Shown here: in pieces, positions 37,793 through 48,038 of the stretch
Layout of the letters: every line of letters begins with the position of its first letter
How positions within the stretch are numbered: the first letter of the stretch is position 1
Source: Sinohyriopsis cumingii
Taxonomy: Eukaryota; Mollusca; Bivalvia; Unionida; Unionidae
DNA length: 64,000 nt
NCBI GenBank assembly: GCA_028554795.2
Contig: JAPYKE020000270.1
Coordinates: 699,501-763,500 of the forward strand
Direction of reading: 5' to 3'
Notes under the pieces: model-generated
What the model was told of the DNA's origin: nothing
Database searches by the model: none
Seen by the model: only the letters and a program-made list of their open reading frames with translations
Made by a program: the position numbers and the translations under genes

Positions 37793-39480
37793 ATGCCTCG
37801 AAAGTGTGTTAATACCGCGGACAATTTTTGCTATATTTGTGGGGAAGTGACATTTGCCAACCAGAAGAAAAGTATCAATTCTCAAGTGAAGAAGGCATAT
37901 CATCTTTACTTCGGATGCAAGGTTGGTGACCAAGACAAGCCTTGGGCTCCGCATATATGCTGTGCTACATGTACAACACAGCTTTCACAGTGGTTGAATT
38001 GCAAAAGGTCATCAATGCCGTTTGCAGTCCCAATGGTGTGGAGAGAGCCAAGCAACCACCTAAATGACTGTTACTTCTGCTTGGTTCCTCCTCTTTCCGG
38101 CGGAATAACGAAGCGAAAGAAGTCGAGAATAGTCTACCCAAACATTCCGTCTGCATTGAGACCAGTTCCACATGGTGAGGGACTTCCTATTCCAGAACCT
38201 CCAGCAGAATATTCTCTTGATTCATCTGACGAAGACAAAGGTGAGTCGACCTGTTCTTCTCCTGGTCCATCAGCATGCAGTGATCCAGATTTTCACTGTG
38301 GTGCATCATCAACCCCACACAGAATAACACAGGAAGAACTAAATGACCTGATTCGTGATTTGGACTTATCAAAGAACAAGGCAGAATTGCTAGGATCAAG
38401 ACTCCAACAATGGAATCTTCTAGAAGAAGATGTCACAATTACTGCATATCGAAAGCGCCACCAGCAATTGGAGCCTTTCTTCAGAAAGGAAAGTAATCTG
38501 ATATTCTGTTCCGATATTGAGGGCCTCATGAATGCTTTAAAAATCACTCATGACCCACAAGAATGGAGACTATTTGTGGACTCTTCGAAACTGAGTCTCA
38601 AGGCTGTGCTTTTGCACAATGGAAACATTCTTCCATCTATTCCAGTAGCGTATGCTGTCCACATGAAAGAGACATACGATAACTTAAGGCAGCTACTGAA
38701 TTCCATTGAGTATAACAAGTACAGCTGGCACCTCTGTGGTGATTTGAAGGTAGTTGCCCTTTTAATGGGACTGCAGCAAGGATATACAAAATACATGTGT
38801 TTCTTATGCGAGTGGGATAGCCGAGCAAGGGAAATGCACTACATGAGGAAGGAATGGACTCACAGGCAGAATGTAGCCATTGGAGAGAAGAATATCCAAC
38901 ACCCAGCTCTGGTTGAGGCTCAGAAAATCTTGCTACCACCCCATCACATCAAACTAGGTTTGATGAAGAACTTCGTGAAAGCCATTGACCGGACTTTGCC
39001 AGCATTCCGATACCTGCATGAAAAATTCCCTCGACTCAGCGAAGCAAAGATTAAAGAGGGAGTTTTGTGGGTCCTCAGATTCGAGAGCTTTTCAAAGATG
39101 ACCGGTTCAACAACTTGCTGGAAGGTGACGCGAAACAAGCATGGAATGCTTTTCGCCTAGTTTCTACAAACTTCCTCGGAAATGTTAGGGCAGAAAACTA
39201 TAAGGAACTAGTAGAAGACATGTTGATGAAGTATAAGAAACTTGGCTGCAATATGTCTCTAAAGATTCACTTCCTTCATTCCCATTTGGATTTCTTTCCT
39301 AGCAACTGTGGTATTGTTAGTGATGAACACGGCGAACGTTTTCATCAAGATATCGCAACAATGGAACAAAGATACCAGGGAAAATGGTCCACTACAATGC
39401 TGGCTGACTACTGCTGGACACTCCTCAGAGATGCTCCCGAACAGCTGTACAAGAGACAGGCGAAGAAATCTAAGATGTAG
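37793..39480 (+). pseudogene. Putative DDE transposase, one frameshift
   Basis: From the ATG at 37,793 the frame encodes about 425 matching residues. A one-base indel in a T/G run near 39,065 then moves the reading to another frame, which continues to TAG at 39,478-39,480 (about 560 residues in all). The N-terminus has a Cys-rich zinc-binding-like region (CYICGEVTF and CCATCTTQL). The middle holds LFVDSSKLSLKAVLL and HLCGDLKVVALLMG, each with a candidate catalytic Asp, then a CFLCEWDSR insert. The late SDEHGERFHQDI motif supplies a candidate Glu. I associate this protein with multi-copy uncharacterised proteins in invertebrate genomes (from memory). Transposase function is inferred from the TIRs and target duplication. 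Confidence 0.72.
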
Positions 39481-42222
39481 TCAATGACTTGATTTTTTAT
39501 AGGTAGGCTATTACAGTTGACCTTTTACTATTGGAATGCATTTCGTTATGTAAACATTAATTTCTTGCAGATTACAAAAAAACTAGAGCCAATTTTGCAA
39601 TTTGACTGTCATATTCGTGTTCAGCACATAAAAATTGATAAGAATTGACTAATTTTATTTCAGTAACATGACTTTTGTAAAAATTTGTTGTCCAGTGTTA
39701 TTGGTTTGGAGTGAAAACTTGTTTTATTGTTGTTCTTATGTTATTATGGAGTCCTGTTTTAATTAATCCCTATTTTCCTATTTTAATTATTTTAATTTTT
39801 GTGGCCTTAATTGGTTTTTATACTTTTGGGCTATGAAGGGATGTGTCAGTCTGTGAACCCACGAGACCTAGCAGGCCGTCATAATTCCCAAACAGTGATT
39901 TTGTACTATTCGTCCTGAACTGGGTTTTATTATTCGGGCTATGAACGGCTGTGTCAGTCTGTGAACCCACGAGACCGAACCGGCCGTCATAATTCCCAAA
40001 CAGTGATTTGTATATTTTTGACTGGTCTTTGATTTACTTTCTTAGATTTTTTTTTATTAGATTGGATTCGTATATAAAACTTATGACATTTTCGAATGTT
40101 AGATTAATATTGGGGTTGTGTTCATCAAGAAGTCTGGGTATGTTGCAGGGGATCCAATACTATGCTGTTTAACTTTAAACTTAGACCTTTCTTTTTCAAG
40201 TGTGTGGCAGTTGTTAAAAATATGTTCTATGTCTTCTTGGACCCTGCAATGGTAGCAGTTAGGGTTAGGTGTTGTGGTCCTATGTACTGTCCGAAGCTGT
40301 TTGCCAGCTTGGTTTTGCCCGTGAGTATTCTATTTATGAATTTTTGTTCATTGCCTTTTGTTTTTGGTGGTTTCCTATTTCTACAGACTTCTTTAATGAT
40401 GGTTTTTAGTTTCCTGCCTTGAGTGCTTGTGTTCCATAATTCCTGCCATTTATTATCAATGAGGGTTTTAGATATGCTATTGAGTTCGCATATGCTATAA
40501 TCTAGGTTGATGTGAGTGGTTTCGTTTAGTTTTTGTTTAGCTGTTGCATTTGCCATATCGTTACCTTTTATGTTAATATGGGATGGTATCCATATAAATT
40601 CTACTTTTAAGTTATTATTGTTCAGTATTTTTAACAGTAAATGGTTTGCCCAAGATAGTTTTCTCTTGATTTGGTGTTGTTATTAAGTATTGAGTTTATG
40701 ACGCTTAGCGAGTCACTTATTATTACCGCTTGGGGTATTTTGTTCTCTTTGATCCATTTGAGTGCTTCAAGTATGGCCCAGAATTCAGCTGTGTATATGG
40801 AGCAGAGGTTAGGTAGTCTTCGTCCTACTTTAATGTTAAGTTCGGAGATTACGTAAGCTGCTGCTGTTCTGGGTGGTTCTGTTATTTTGGATCCATCAGT
40901 GTAAATCTTAATGTATTTGCAACATTTTGAGTTGATTTCTTCTGTACAGATTGTGTTTAGTTCGAGTTCCTGTTCGTTTTTCTTGCCATATTTTGTAATG
41001 AGGGTGTTAACTGAGGGGTTGATGTTTATCTATGGTTCTTTGTCATAGTGATTTGCAATTTCTGCTTGGAGGTTGTCTATAGGAAGCTGTTTAACTAATT
41101 GATGGACTAATTTCCCGGCTGGTATGTTTTGTGACAATTTAGTTCTAAAAGGTATGTTGCATTTATTTATAGCTAGCCGGGTGGTGTGTGTGTCGGGGTG
41201 TGTTGTTAGCCTGGCTGCATATCTGAGGGTGAGTTCTTGTCTTCTAAGGTGGAGCGGCAGTTCTCCAGTTAAGATTTGAAGCTCCACTAGTGATGTGGAT
41301 GGTATAGCTCCAGTGCAAATAATTAGGGCCTTTCATTGTATGCTATCTAGTTTCTTGAGGTTATTTTGGGGTGCCGAGTTGTAAATTTGGCATCCGTAAT
41401 CTAGTTTAGATCTAATTAACGATTTATATAATGCTAGTAAGATTTCTTGATTGGATCCCCAGGTGGTTCCTTTAAGAGTTGTAAGGAGTTTAAGGTCTTT
41501 ATTGCACCTTTTGACTAGTTCGTTTATGTGGTGTCCCCAGTTTAGCTTGGAGTCATAATGCATTCCTAAAAATCGTGCTACTCTTACGAATTTAATTTCT
41601 TGATTTTGGATGGTGAGTTTGGGAAACTGATTTTGCAATTTACTTTTGGTGGTGAATAATACTGCTATGGTTTTTTCATGGGATAATTTGAAACCCCATT
41701 TATCATCCCATTTCCCTATTTTGTTTAAACTTGTTTGAATATCGCTAATTACTTTGTGGTTGGAGGGGTTCCCTGCTCTCCATAATCCACTATCATCAGC
41801 AAATTGTGAGAGTTCAATTAGTTTTGATGTTAAGTTGGTGTCCAAGTCATTAATCGTGATGTTGAAAAGGGTTGGTACCGTTTTCAAGTGTGTGTGGTTC
41901 AGAGTAGGTGTCGCCGACTCTGGTTGATATTTTACGGTCAGAGAGGAAGTTTTCAATGAATTTAAACATTCGACCTGTGGTTGAGTTTGGCTAATAAGCC
42001 ATTGGTCCATACAAGGTCGAATGCCTTTTCGAGGTCAATAAATACTGCAATTAAATTCCTATCAGCTTTGTGTTTGGAGTTGAACGCTAATTTGATGGCG
42101 GTTTCCAATCTTATCAGTTGATCCGTGGTGGATCTTTTGTTTCTAAATCCGCATTCTTTATCGGTGATTAAATTATTGCTCGCTAGGTGGTGTCTGAGTC
42201 GGTTGGTGACTATGGTTTCCAT

Positions 42223-42355
42223 GATCTTCTATCACGTCCTCAGTGACTTTTAACATTCTCACATTCTCTATCTCTTCAGGCTTCGGTATCAGACTGTGTC
42301 TGACCCTATGCAAATTTACGTAGGCTTCGTTTAGCTTAGCTAGTCTGGAGCACAT
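42223..42355 (-). pseudogene. Small arm gene 3, 5' part
   Basis: The ATG at 42,355 begins MCSRLAKLNEAYVNLHRVR, and the frame stays open to the LINE junction at 42,222. The start is supported by the arm promoter element and a TATAAAA box about 55 bp upstream. The N-terminus resembles that of the gene starting at 35,108, so they are paralogues. Its continuation lies at 36,683-37,188. Confidence 0.65.
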
Positions 42356-42407
42356 CTTCGTAGGAGGATGAGTCGACAATGGATGGTTAGACTGGAGACT
42401 ACCCCCG

Positions 42408-42447
42408 GTTTTATAGTCAAAGCGCGGAGGTCAAGGAAAACATCCAT
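42408..42447 (-). promoter_or_regulatory. Arm promoter, copy 3
   Basis: On the minus strand, GGATGTTTTCCTTGACC runs into TCCGCGCTTTGAC, then TATAAAACC. It is the same element as at 34,401-34,440 and 35,160-35,198. Confidence 0.75.
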
Positions 42448-42797
42448 ACACGGTTTTCGAGTCGGAATGTTCAACGAGTGTCATGGGAGAGATAGAGAGA
42501 GGTCAAAGAGCATGAATCAGGATACCTATAGCCAAACAAACCACAAAGACATTTATTTCATCAAAACACAACATTTTTATTCAAAATCACTTAACACTAA
42601 CAAGTAACACATTTTATCAACATCAACAATAACCATTCAATATAACATCAAACATTTTTTTCAAATACCAAATATTTTTTCTCAACTAACACATTACTTT
42701 GGACAGGGCTGACAACGTTGTGAATTAAATTGTGATTTCCACTGTTGGAAGTCATTAGGCTATTGATGGACAAAGGATAAGTATAATGGTCACATAA
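42448..42797 (-). other. Spacer with polyadenylation signals after the protease gene
   Basis: No ORF. On the minus strand AATAAA motifs occur at about 42,550 and 42,575, which would serve the rightward-lying core genes. No histone-like hairpin is present here. Confidence 0.5.
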
Positions 42798-43280
42798 TCA
42801 TCGATCTACTTTCACATCGTTTCTAGAAGAAGAACAAGGATCAAAATGAGTCACTAAATATTCTAAGGAATATCCAAGACTGCGATGATTTAGAAAATAC
42901 ACACAATATTGTCCACACACCAAGGAATCTGTACCTTGTAATTTCACATTATTGAATCGTGTGGTCTGAGTAATTCTTCTCATAAAGTCAATGATATCGT
43001 CTTCCAAAGGAGGCAATCATTACGAATCAAAATATTCCACACATCCTTCTTGAGGAAAGTAGACGACTACCCAGTGAGTTCCTGGAAGATGACTGTCGTC
43101 CGTGTTGATCACATAATCTTGATGGTCTTGAGGTTTGCGATGAAGGAGTTCATCTTTAGCACTGACGACAGGATTCCAAGAAGCAGTGTACGAACTGTGG
43201 TTCAAAAGATAATAAGTTCCCAGGTATCCATTTATTTGTGTTGGTTTTTTTTTCTTCACAGGTAATGATAAGTGATCAAT
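42798..43280 (-). pseudogene. Adenain-type cysteine protease (virion maturation), broken by two adjacent stops
   Basis: Adenain-like proteases process capsid proteins in adenoviruses and Polintons. The minus-strand frame has GYLGTYYLLN near the start, GTHWVVVYF (catalytic His) and EYFDS (catalytic Asp). Then come two consecutive in-frame stops (43,022-43,017), and the same frame resumes to give SLVCGQYCVYFL (oxyanion Gln side and catalytic Cys) before a final stop at 42,798. All three catalytic residues are therefore still encoded. Length (about 155 residues) is short for the family. The initiation codon is not clear because the 5' end overlaps the upstream gene's stop region. Confidence 0.85.
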
Positions 43281-43756
43281 TCGATTCTGACTTTCTCTTG
43301 GAAAAAGTCGGACAAGAAAAAGGCGTTTAGTTCCGACTTCGGACCCTGGTTCACGAGAGTTTCAATGCGACGGATCTCCAGAGGAGTTATTGGAGGACAA
43401 GAATGTTCACGCAAGCCTTTATACCAATGATGCAACACGACTTCTTTCGAGATGAGACCCCAAGCTTCGTCCAGATACTCGTTCAATTTTTCTTCTTGAC
43501 TCAACATCAGACATTTATCGTGTTGAATTTGACTTGGATGATCGTTGTGACATCCATAGCAATTTTCCTTGATCAATTCCTTCATTTTTTCTGCCATTAC
43601 TGTAGTAAAACAGGATGCTAAATGGGCTTCTTGTTCTGGCCATCGGGACTTCATCATGACTTCTTCGTCGTTGTCTTGGGATTCTTCTTCCATGATCTCC
43701 TCACATTCCATGTCCAAAGTTTCTCCACTAGGTAAAGAGTGATAACAGTCTTCCAT
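43256..43756 (-). CDS. Polinton conserved small protein, 166 aa, intact
   Basis: This is an open frame from the ATG at 43,756 to TAA at 43,256. It has an acidic N-terminus (MEEESQDNDEEVMMKS), then a Cys/His segment CYGCHNDHPSQIQHD, a helical region and WYKGLREHSCPP. It sits between the major capsid and protease genes and overlaps the protease start. I recall similar small ORFs next to capsid genes in Polintons and adintoviruses, but I do not know the function. It is one of few unbroken frames in the element. Confidence 0.7.
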   Translation of the reverse strand: MEDCYHSLPSGETLDMECEEIMEEESQDNDEEVMMKSRWPEQEAHLASCFTTVMAEKMKELIKENCYGCHNDHPSQIQHDKCLMLSQEEKLNEYLDEAWGLISKEVVLHHWYKGLREHSCPPITPLEIRRIETLVNQGPKSELNAFFLSDFFQEKVRIELITYHYL

Positions 43757-43761
43757 AGCTT

Positions 43762-45045
43762 CTAATAGTCTAGAATGACTTCTCTCATACTGTTGATTTC
43801 TATCGTATTATCGAATTCTGCATAGATGATGACATTTACTGTCTCTAGCAGCTCCTTTGTATAGGGTGGAAATGTCCCTCGTCACTGCCCTGGTCAGGGG
43901 TGAAATCAAAAGCCCACAAAGCATAACCTCCTGCGTAATCTTCGTACGTAATGCCGTGACTGGTGTTCGTTCCTAACTGGCCAGTGGCTTCGTACAGGGA
44001 CAAGTACGATCTCAAGTAATGAATCTTCTCAAAGTCAGGTTCGAAAGGTCTGGAACACAAGGTCTTGCCATCGCGACTGACTTTCGATTTTCTTCACCTT
44101 AAAGTGTTGAAAGGCGAAAGGATTTTCAGTGAAGGCTCCGTTGAAGGCTGAATTCTCCACCATACCAAGGATTAAACGCTTGGGTAACTGTCCTTGAAAC
44201 AGATGATCTTCGATCATGGAATGATGGCTAGCGGGAATGGTGAACGTTTTCACTTCCACGCATCGTATTGGATACTTGGCGGTCGTTCTGCTCAAAGTGT
44301 TACTGATGTCATTTCCCACTATAGATAACACTTCCACGCGTCTTACGTAGAGTTTGGCCTCCTTGATTTTGCTTTTGGGATTGCCGACAGCACTATCAGC
44401 CAACAAATGGAAAGCGGTACTGCTACGATTCAGTCTCAAGCGGATATTTACACCGTTCAGCAAATATTTCTCTTCCAGCGACATGTCCAAATACAAACGA
44501 TCCATCAGTTCTAGACTCTGTCCATTTAATATTTTCTCTCTTCGTTCTACAAATCCCGCATTATGTGGTGTTTTGCTTGTATCCTTTTAGGTTTCGTTAA
44601 ACTCGTCCGCATCATCAGGTTCCCATAACACGCTGGCATTGAGATGGGTGTTCTTGGCGTCTATTCCGTACGTCAAGAAAGTTTCCAGGTAGGCACGGTA
44701 AGGGTAAGTATCCATGCTGCTACTGACTAGTTTGTTATTCAAGTACAAATCCACTGAACTGAACAAGGAATGCATGAAATTGTTGACGGGAGCTACTTTC
44801 TCGTCTACTATAATATCTCCTTCCTTACCTAGAACTTTGACTTTCAAGTACAAGTAACTGCTATTCAGATCGATGTAATCTTCGGGCTGTCCTTTGATTT
44901 CAAACTCGATGGGAGCGGAATCTGTCAATGAGGAGACAGGGTGAAATTCCACCCATTGGGATTCTTGCATTGTCATCATGGTGGGTGGCATGGTAAACAG
45001 ATCCAGTTCCGACTTGGAACAGGTACAAGACTCTCGGTGCATCAT
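43762..45045 (-). pseudogene. Major capsid protein (double jelly-roll, hexon-like), broken
   Basis: It begins at the ATG at 45,045. An early block (VEFHPVSSLTDSAPIEFEI, DYIDLNSSYLYLKVKV, NNFMHSLFSSVDLYLN, YPYRAYLETFLTYG) is the typical N-terminal jelly roll of Polinton/adintovirus hexons. TAG at about 44,588 interrupts the frame, which then resumes (the LMDRLYLDM region, a VRRVEVL segment, PKRLILGMV). Near 44,050 a frameshift follows (YLSLYEATGQLG, DYAGGYALWAFDFTP). A second shift near 43,850 moves the reading to the C-terminal segment ending at TAG 43,762. So at least one stop and two frameshifts are present, and the C-terminal barrel is slightly deleted. The homotrimer would build the icosahedral capsid faces. 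Confidence 0.9.
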
Positions 45046-45063
45046 TTGCTGTTTCTCAATAAT

Positions 45064-45453
45064 TTAATAATCAAAAACGTCTAAGTGTCGAACAGTTCTT
45101 CTTTTCTTTGTCATTCTAGCTTTAGACGTGTGAAGTCTTATAAAAGGGTATTTTCTTCGTCGTCTCTTTCTGCCTTGTCCTTGTTGTGGCGTCAGGGAAG
45201 CAGGTATGCCTGACTTGGCAGCGTGCAGGGCATTTATAGGTGTTCCTCGTCGGCCCAAAATGTCTTTGTCCGTTTGCAACAAGACATTTTTGCCTGCTCT
45301 CAGGAAGGCTTCTTTGGGGTTTTGTTTGTCAGTGATGAAATTTTGGAGAAATTCTTTGCCGTGCGTCAGTGCGGCATCTTTCAAGGCATGCAATCCGCGT
45401 GTCAAAATCGGTTTTAACACCTGAGCCACCGAACGAAAGGCTGATTTAAACAT
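45064..45453 (-). CDS. Small basic virion-associated protein (pVI/pX-like), 129 aa, intact
   Basis: An uninterrupted frame starts at the ATG at 45,453. It has an amphipathic N-terminal helix (SAFRSVAQVLKPILTRGLHA) and an AFLRAGKNVLLQTD region. A hinge (GIPASLTPQQGQG) leads to a strongly basic GRKRRRRKYPF stretch and a tail with KKRRTVRHLD. It lies directly between the minor and major capsid genes, where Polintons often carry a small core or membrane-lytic (pVI/pX-like) protein. The basic tract could bind DNA or act as a nuclear signal. Assignment by position and composition is inference. Confidence 0.6.
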   Translation of the reverse strand: MFKSAFRSVAQVLKPILTRGLHALKDAALTHGKEFLQNFITDKQNPKEAFLRAGKNVLLQTDKDILGRRGTPINALHAAKSGIPASLTPQQGQGRKRRRRKYPFIRLHTSKARMTKKRRTVRHLDVFDY

Positions 45454-45479
45454 ATCTCCTAAACCGTGTCCTCACTGTC

Positions 45480-46260
45480 GAGCAACGCCTCGGTACACTG
45501 GATACATGACTTACGAGTCGTTAGAGAACCGTTTTCTAAAATGGAGTGTGTCCCACCACGTTATACTCCACCAACATCGGATAACACAAAGATCAAGTTG
45601 AGTCCTTGGTTCAGTTCTACCGGGAAACGAAAATACCTCGCAAAATGCCCGTTGTTGTCAATGTCTGCGATGTGAATCCTTTTGGTCTGCTTATCCGTGA
45701 CCATATTGAGGTCTCCACCCAAAATTTCATACAATTCAGGACAAAATTTAATACGTATACTTTTTTCCTCACTTTCAAATTTGATTAGTAGACGATAAGA
45801 CACTGTATGGTACTCAATGGTGACACGTTTTTTTTAGTGTGGTCAGAAATTTGTCAAATGCTGCATGGAATTTGTCAGCGATTGCCTCCACCAGATGTTG
45901 ACCACTAAAATAATGGCCTGGGTTAATTGTAAAGTGATAAATGTAAAAAGGAGGAGAAGTGTCACTGCTGCTGCGGGGTACTCTGTCCTTCGGAAATGAT
46001 TTATGTTGATTAGTAGTAATCATGGCTGGCTGCACTGTTTGGTCTAGAATTTCGACGTCAAAAGTGTTTTGAGTTTCAGTGATGTTTTTGATTTGTGTTG
46101 GGGAAATCATTTCTGCCAAAGCCACTTGCCAATGAGCTTAGTGATCTAATTGGATGGCCTGAGATAATTTGGCCGTGTAACAGCAGAAAGTGTTGTTGGG
46201 AAACACCTCCATAGAACTGTCACTGGGTAAGGTTAAATAAAATTGGGTGTTATTGTTCAT
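45480..46260 (-). pseudogene. Minor capsid protein (penton-like), broken
   Basis: The ATG at 46,260 begins MNNNTQFYLTLPSDSSM, followed by VFPNNTFCCYTAKL, a start I associate with the Polinton minor capsid protein that forms the vertex pentamers. TAA at 46,138-46,140 stops it after 40 codons. The frame resumes (WQVALAEMI, FYIYHFTINPGHYFSGQ). A run of eight A residues at about 45,833 causes a frameshift, after which KFESEEKSIRIKF, YEILGG and a NLIFVLSDVGGV segment follow. More stops precede the next gene. It overlaps the upstream membrane-protein gene by ATGA. Confidence 0.8.
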
Positions 46261-46664
46261 AATTCCAGAGTTCTGTGGAAGTCCGAGGGGTTACTGGAAG
46301 TCAGACGTGTGTCTCCGCCCAAAATGGGGTTATTGTTGTTGGAGTGGTGACTGGCACTAGGACTGGACACAAGCTTCCCGTTGTTCCCGTTCGAGGAGAA
46401 TTTGAGGGAGGGATTGGGAAGAAGGTAACCGATGCAACTGCTCAATGCAATGGTACAAAATTGTTTGTCTCCTTGTTGCAAACTCAGATTGGCAATGGCT
46501 GCACCGATGACACAATACATCACAAAGATTTGGCAGAAAAAGACGATTTGCGTTTTAGGCACACGTTCTCCACACCAAACCGACAAGGGTTGTTTCTGTT
46601 AATCTTGCAGAGAAGAACTGGGTGAAGGAGTGGTCGCCGTAGCTGCGTATGTGTGAAAGGGCAT
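46257..46664 (-). pseudogene. Putative single-pass membrane protein between integrase and minor capsid
   Basis: The ATG at 46,664 is 6 bp after the integrase stop and about 12 bp from a TATAAAAAG box. A Thr/Pro-rich start meets an in-frame TAA after about 20 codons. The same frame then gives IVFFCQIFVMYCVIGAAIA (membrane segment), a second hydrophobic region (IALSSCIGYLLP) and an Asn/Ser-rich tail, ending in a TGA that overlaps the minor capsid ATG. Function unknown. Confidence 0.5.
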
Positions 46665-46669
46665 GATGG

Positions 46670-47654
46670 TCACTTCTTTTTATAGTCGACGACTTGCGAA
46701 GCTTCTATCCAATGATCGAAACTGGGTGGATATCCTTTCGAAAGTACTTTGACTTCTTGGACACGTCGTTTGCCCACTTTACGGGTTCTGCGTTCGAGAA
46801 TGCTTTCGGTGTCGTACGCGTCGTCTTCTTTGTTGGTGACACGTTGTAACTCGGGCTAATATAACGTTCCTTTGAGCACATCTCCGTTCACGTATTCCAA
46901 TTAATAGACGGCAGGATGACGGCCATGCACTCGTCCAGTGACACGAAACAATTCGATCGTCCAGTTAGGAAGTAACCTTTGTCGAAAGTGCGTTTGGTTT
47001 TGCCAATGCGCACCCAATCTCCTACGGCCAACACTACACTTTTCCTGGGGACAGCCCTCGTTTTGGACGTACCAAACAGGGGATCAGACACCAGCACTTC
47101 GTTCTCGGGAGTCACTCAAAGTGCGTTGAAAACGTTCCACGATATTGGCTTTGGTTTCAGGATTCTCGGTGTTAAAAAATGAATGTCACGTTTCTTTAAT
47201 TCTTTTTGGAAAGCTTGGTTCAGAAATTCGGTGCCTTTGTCCGTTTGTCATCGAAGAGGGTGGCGACCGCTTTGTTTCAACACCGTTGCAGGGCTCGCAC
47301 TAACTCGCTGCTCGATTTGGAAGTCAATGGCACGACCCAGGCAAATTTGGAAAAGACGTCGATGGCACAAAACAAATATTTGTAGCCATGATTGTAGCTG
47401 GCCAAATGAGAGACATTGGCTAAATCGGCTTGCCATTGATGATCGATGCCTTCCACTCGGGTGCGACTTCTGGCAAACTTGCGTCGAATGGGCTTGTGTA
47501 ACGTGTAAGTAGCTTGTTCTTTTAACCATCGTGGCACTTGAGATAAACGCACACTTTTCAGTCGAGTTTTGGCAGCAGGATACAATTTTTGAACTCCTGC
47601 GTAACCTGCAGGATGGGAGGGATCGTAGTAAATGCTGGCTAACACCTTTTCCAT
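46670..47654 (-). pseudogene. Integrase (rve family, retroviral-type) with C-terminal chromodomain, broken
   Basis: The enzyme inserts the linear element into host DNA. From the ATG at 47,654: an N-terminal segment LASIYYDPSHPAGYAG, then QWQADLANVSH (first catalytic Asp), YLFCAIDVFSKFAWV, and a stop at 47,277-47,279. Downstream the frame changes: a DDKRTKAP remnant marks the second Asp region, and a further frame shows the Glu region (NIVERFQRT). Then come a WVRIGKTKRTFDKGY SH3-like part and, in another frame, a chromodomain-like end (YDTESILERRTRKVGK, KGYPPSFDHWIEAS). At least three frame changes and two stops make it inactive. The final stop lies within the TATA-like box of the next gene. 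Confidence 0.9.
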
Positions 47655-47675
47655 TTTTGTTTGTTTGTTTGTTTG

Positions 47676-48023
47676 TTAATAAGGCACCCACTCTTGGAGG
47701 ATCCTACTCTTTTTCTCGTGGGGTGTTTTCTTGGATTGTGATGCTTCACGTGTGCGACCAACGATAGGTGTCAAAGAGGAGGATGTCTGAACAGGGGATA
47801 TCGGTTCTTGTTTCACTTCTGTTTTCACCTTCTTTTTCTCTTATGATGAAGAAGGGATGGTCATCATCTTTTTAATCCATTCAATTCTGGAGGTAGGTGG
47901 TGTTGTTAACTTGCCTACTTTTTCTGGAGGAGTTTGAAACCCTTTCTCTTCTTTTTCTCCTTTTTCTGTCATGGTCACTGACAGTAGTGGTGGTGGTAGT
48001 GATGATGGTGCTGGACTTTTCAT
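47676..48023 (-). pseudogene. Pro/Ser/Lys-rich protein with tandem SUMO-type motifs, one in-frame stop
   Basis: From the ATG at 48,023 the frame is open to TAA at 47,841-47,843, then stays open in the same frame to TAA at 47,676. It has no domain I recognise: Pro/Ser-rich start (SPAPSSLPPPLLSV), charged middle, then KKVKTEVKQEPISP, which contains two adjacent hydrophobic-K-x-E motifs (VKTE, VKQE), and a basic end. Such motifs are SUMO attachment sites in many nuclear proteins. Function in the element is unknown. Confidence 0.55.
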
Positions 48024-48038
48024 CAGGGTCTTAAAATA

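Larger units (their letters stand above)
37299..39697. mobile_element. 2.4-kb DNA transposon with CACTGG termini and TTA duplication
   Basis: It begins CACTGGTCAACA and ends with the complement TGTTGTCCAGTG. An inner matched block (GAACACGAATAT, and TTGGCTCT about 30 bp further in) is inverted between about 37,365-37,412 and 39,583-39,627. TTA flanks both ends (37,296-37,298 and 39,698-39,700). It holds a single plus-strand gene. CAC termini with a 3-bp duplication recall the EnSpm/CACTA group, but the protein was not recognised as such. Confidence 0.85.
37189..42222 (-). mobile_element. Non-LTR retrotransposon (I/Nimb-like with RNase H), 5'-truncated, inserted in the Polinton
   Basis: Minus-strand order is: reverse transcriptase from just before LITDKECGFRNKRST (about 42,150), motif A FIDLEKAFDLVW, motif C QFADDSGLW (about 41,795), thumb (RFLGMHYDSKLNWGHHI), RNase H (YTAEFWAILEALKWI and SDSLSV, about 40,700-40,805), a Cys/His C-terminal region and a long AT-rich 3' region with a two-copy 120-bp repeat (about 39,830-40,005). 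The 5' end is cut inside the RT domain. The only shared sequence at both junctions is GATC (37,185-37,188 and 42,223-42,226). A DNA transposon at 37,299-39,697 is nested in its 3' region. Confidence 0.82.

Noticed and set aside
37793..39480. The 455-codon ORF as a Polinton gene
   Set aside because: It lies inside its own TIRs and TTA duplication, on the opposite strand, within a LINE; it belongs to a separate DNA transposon.
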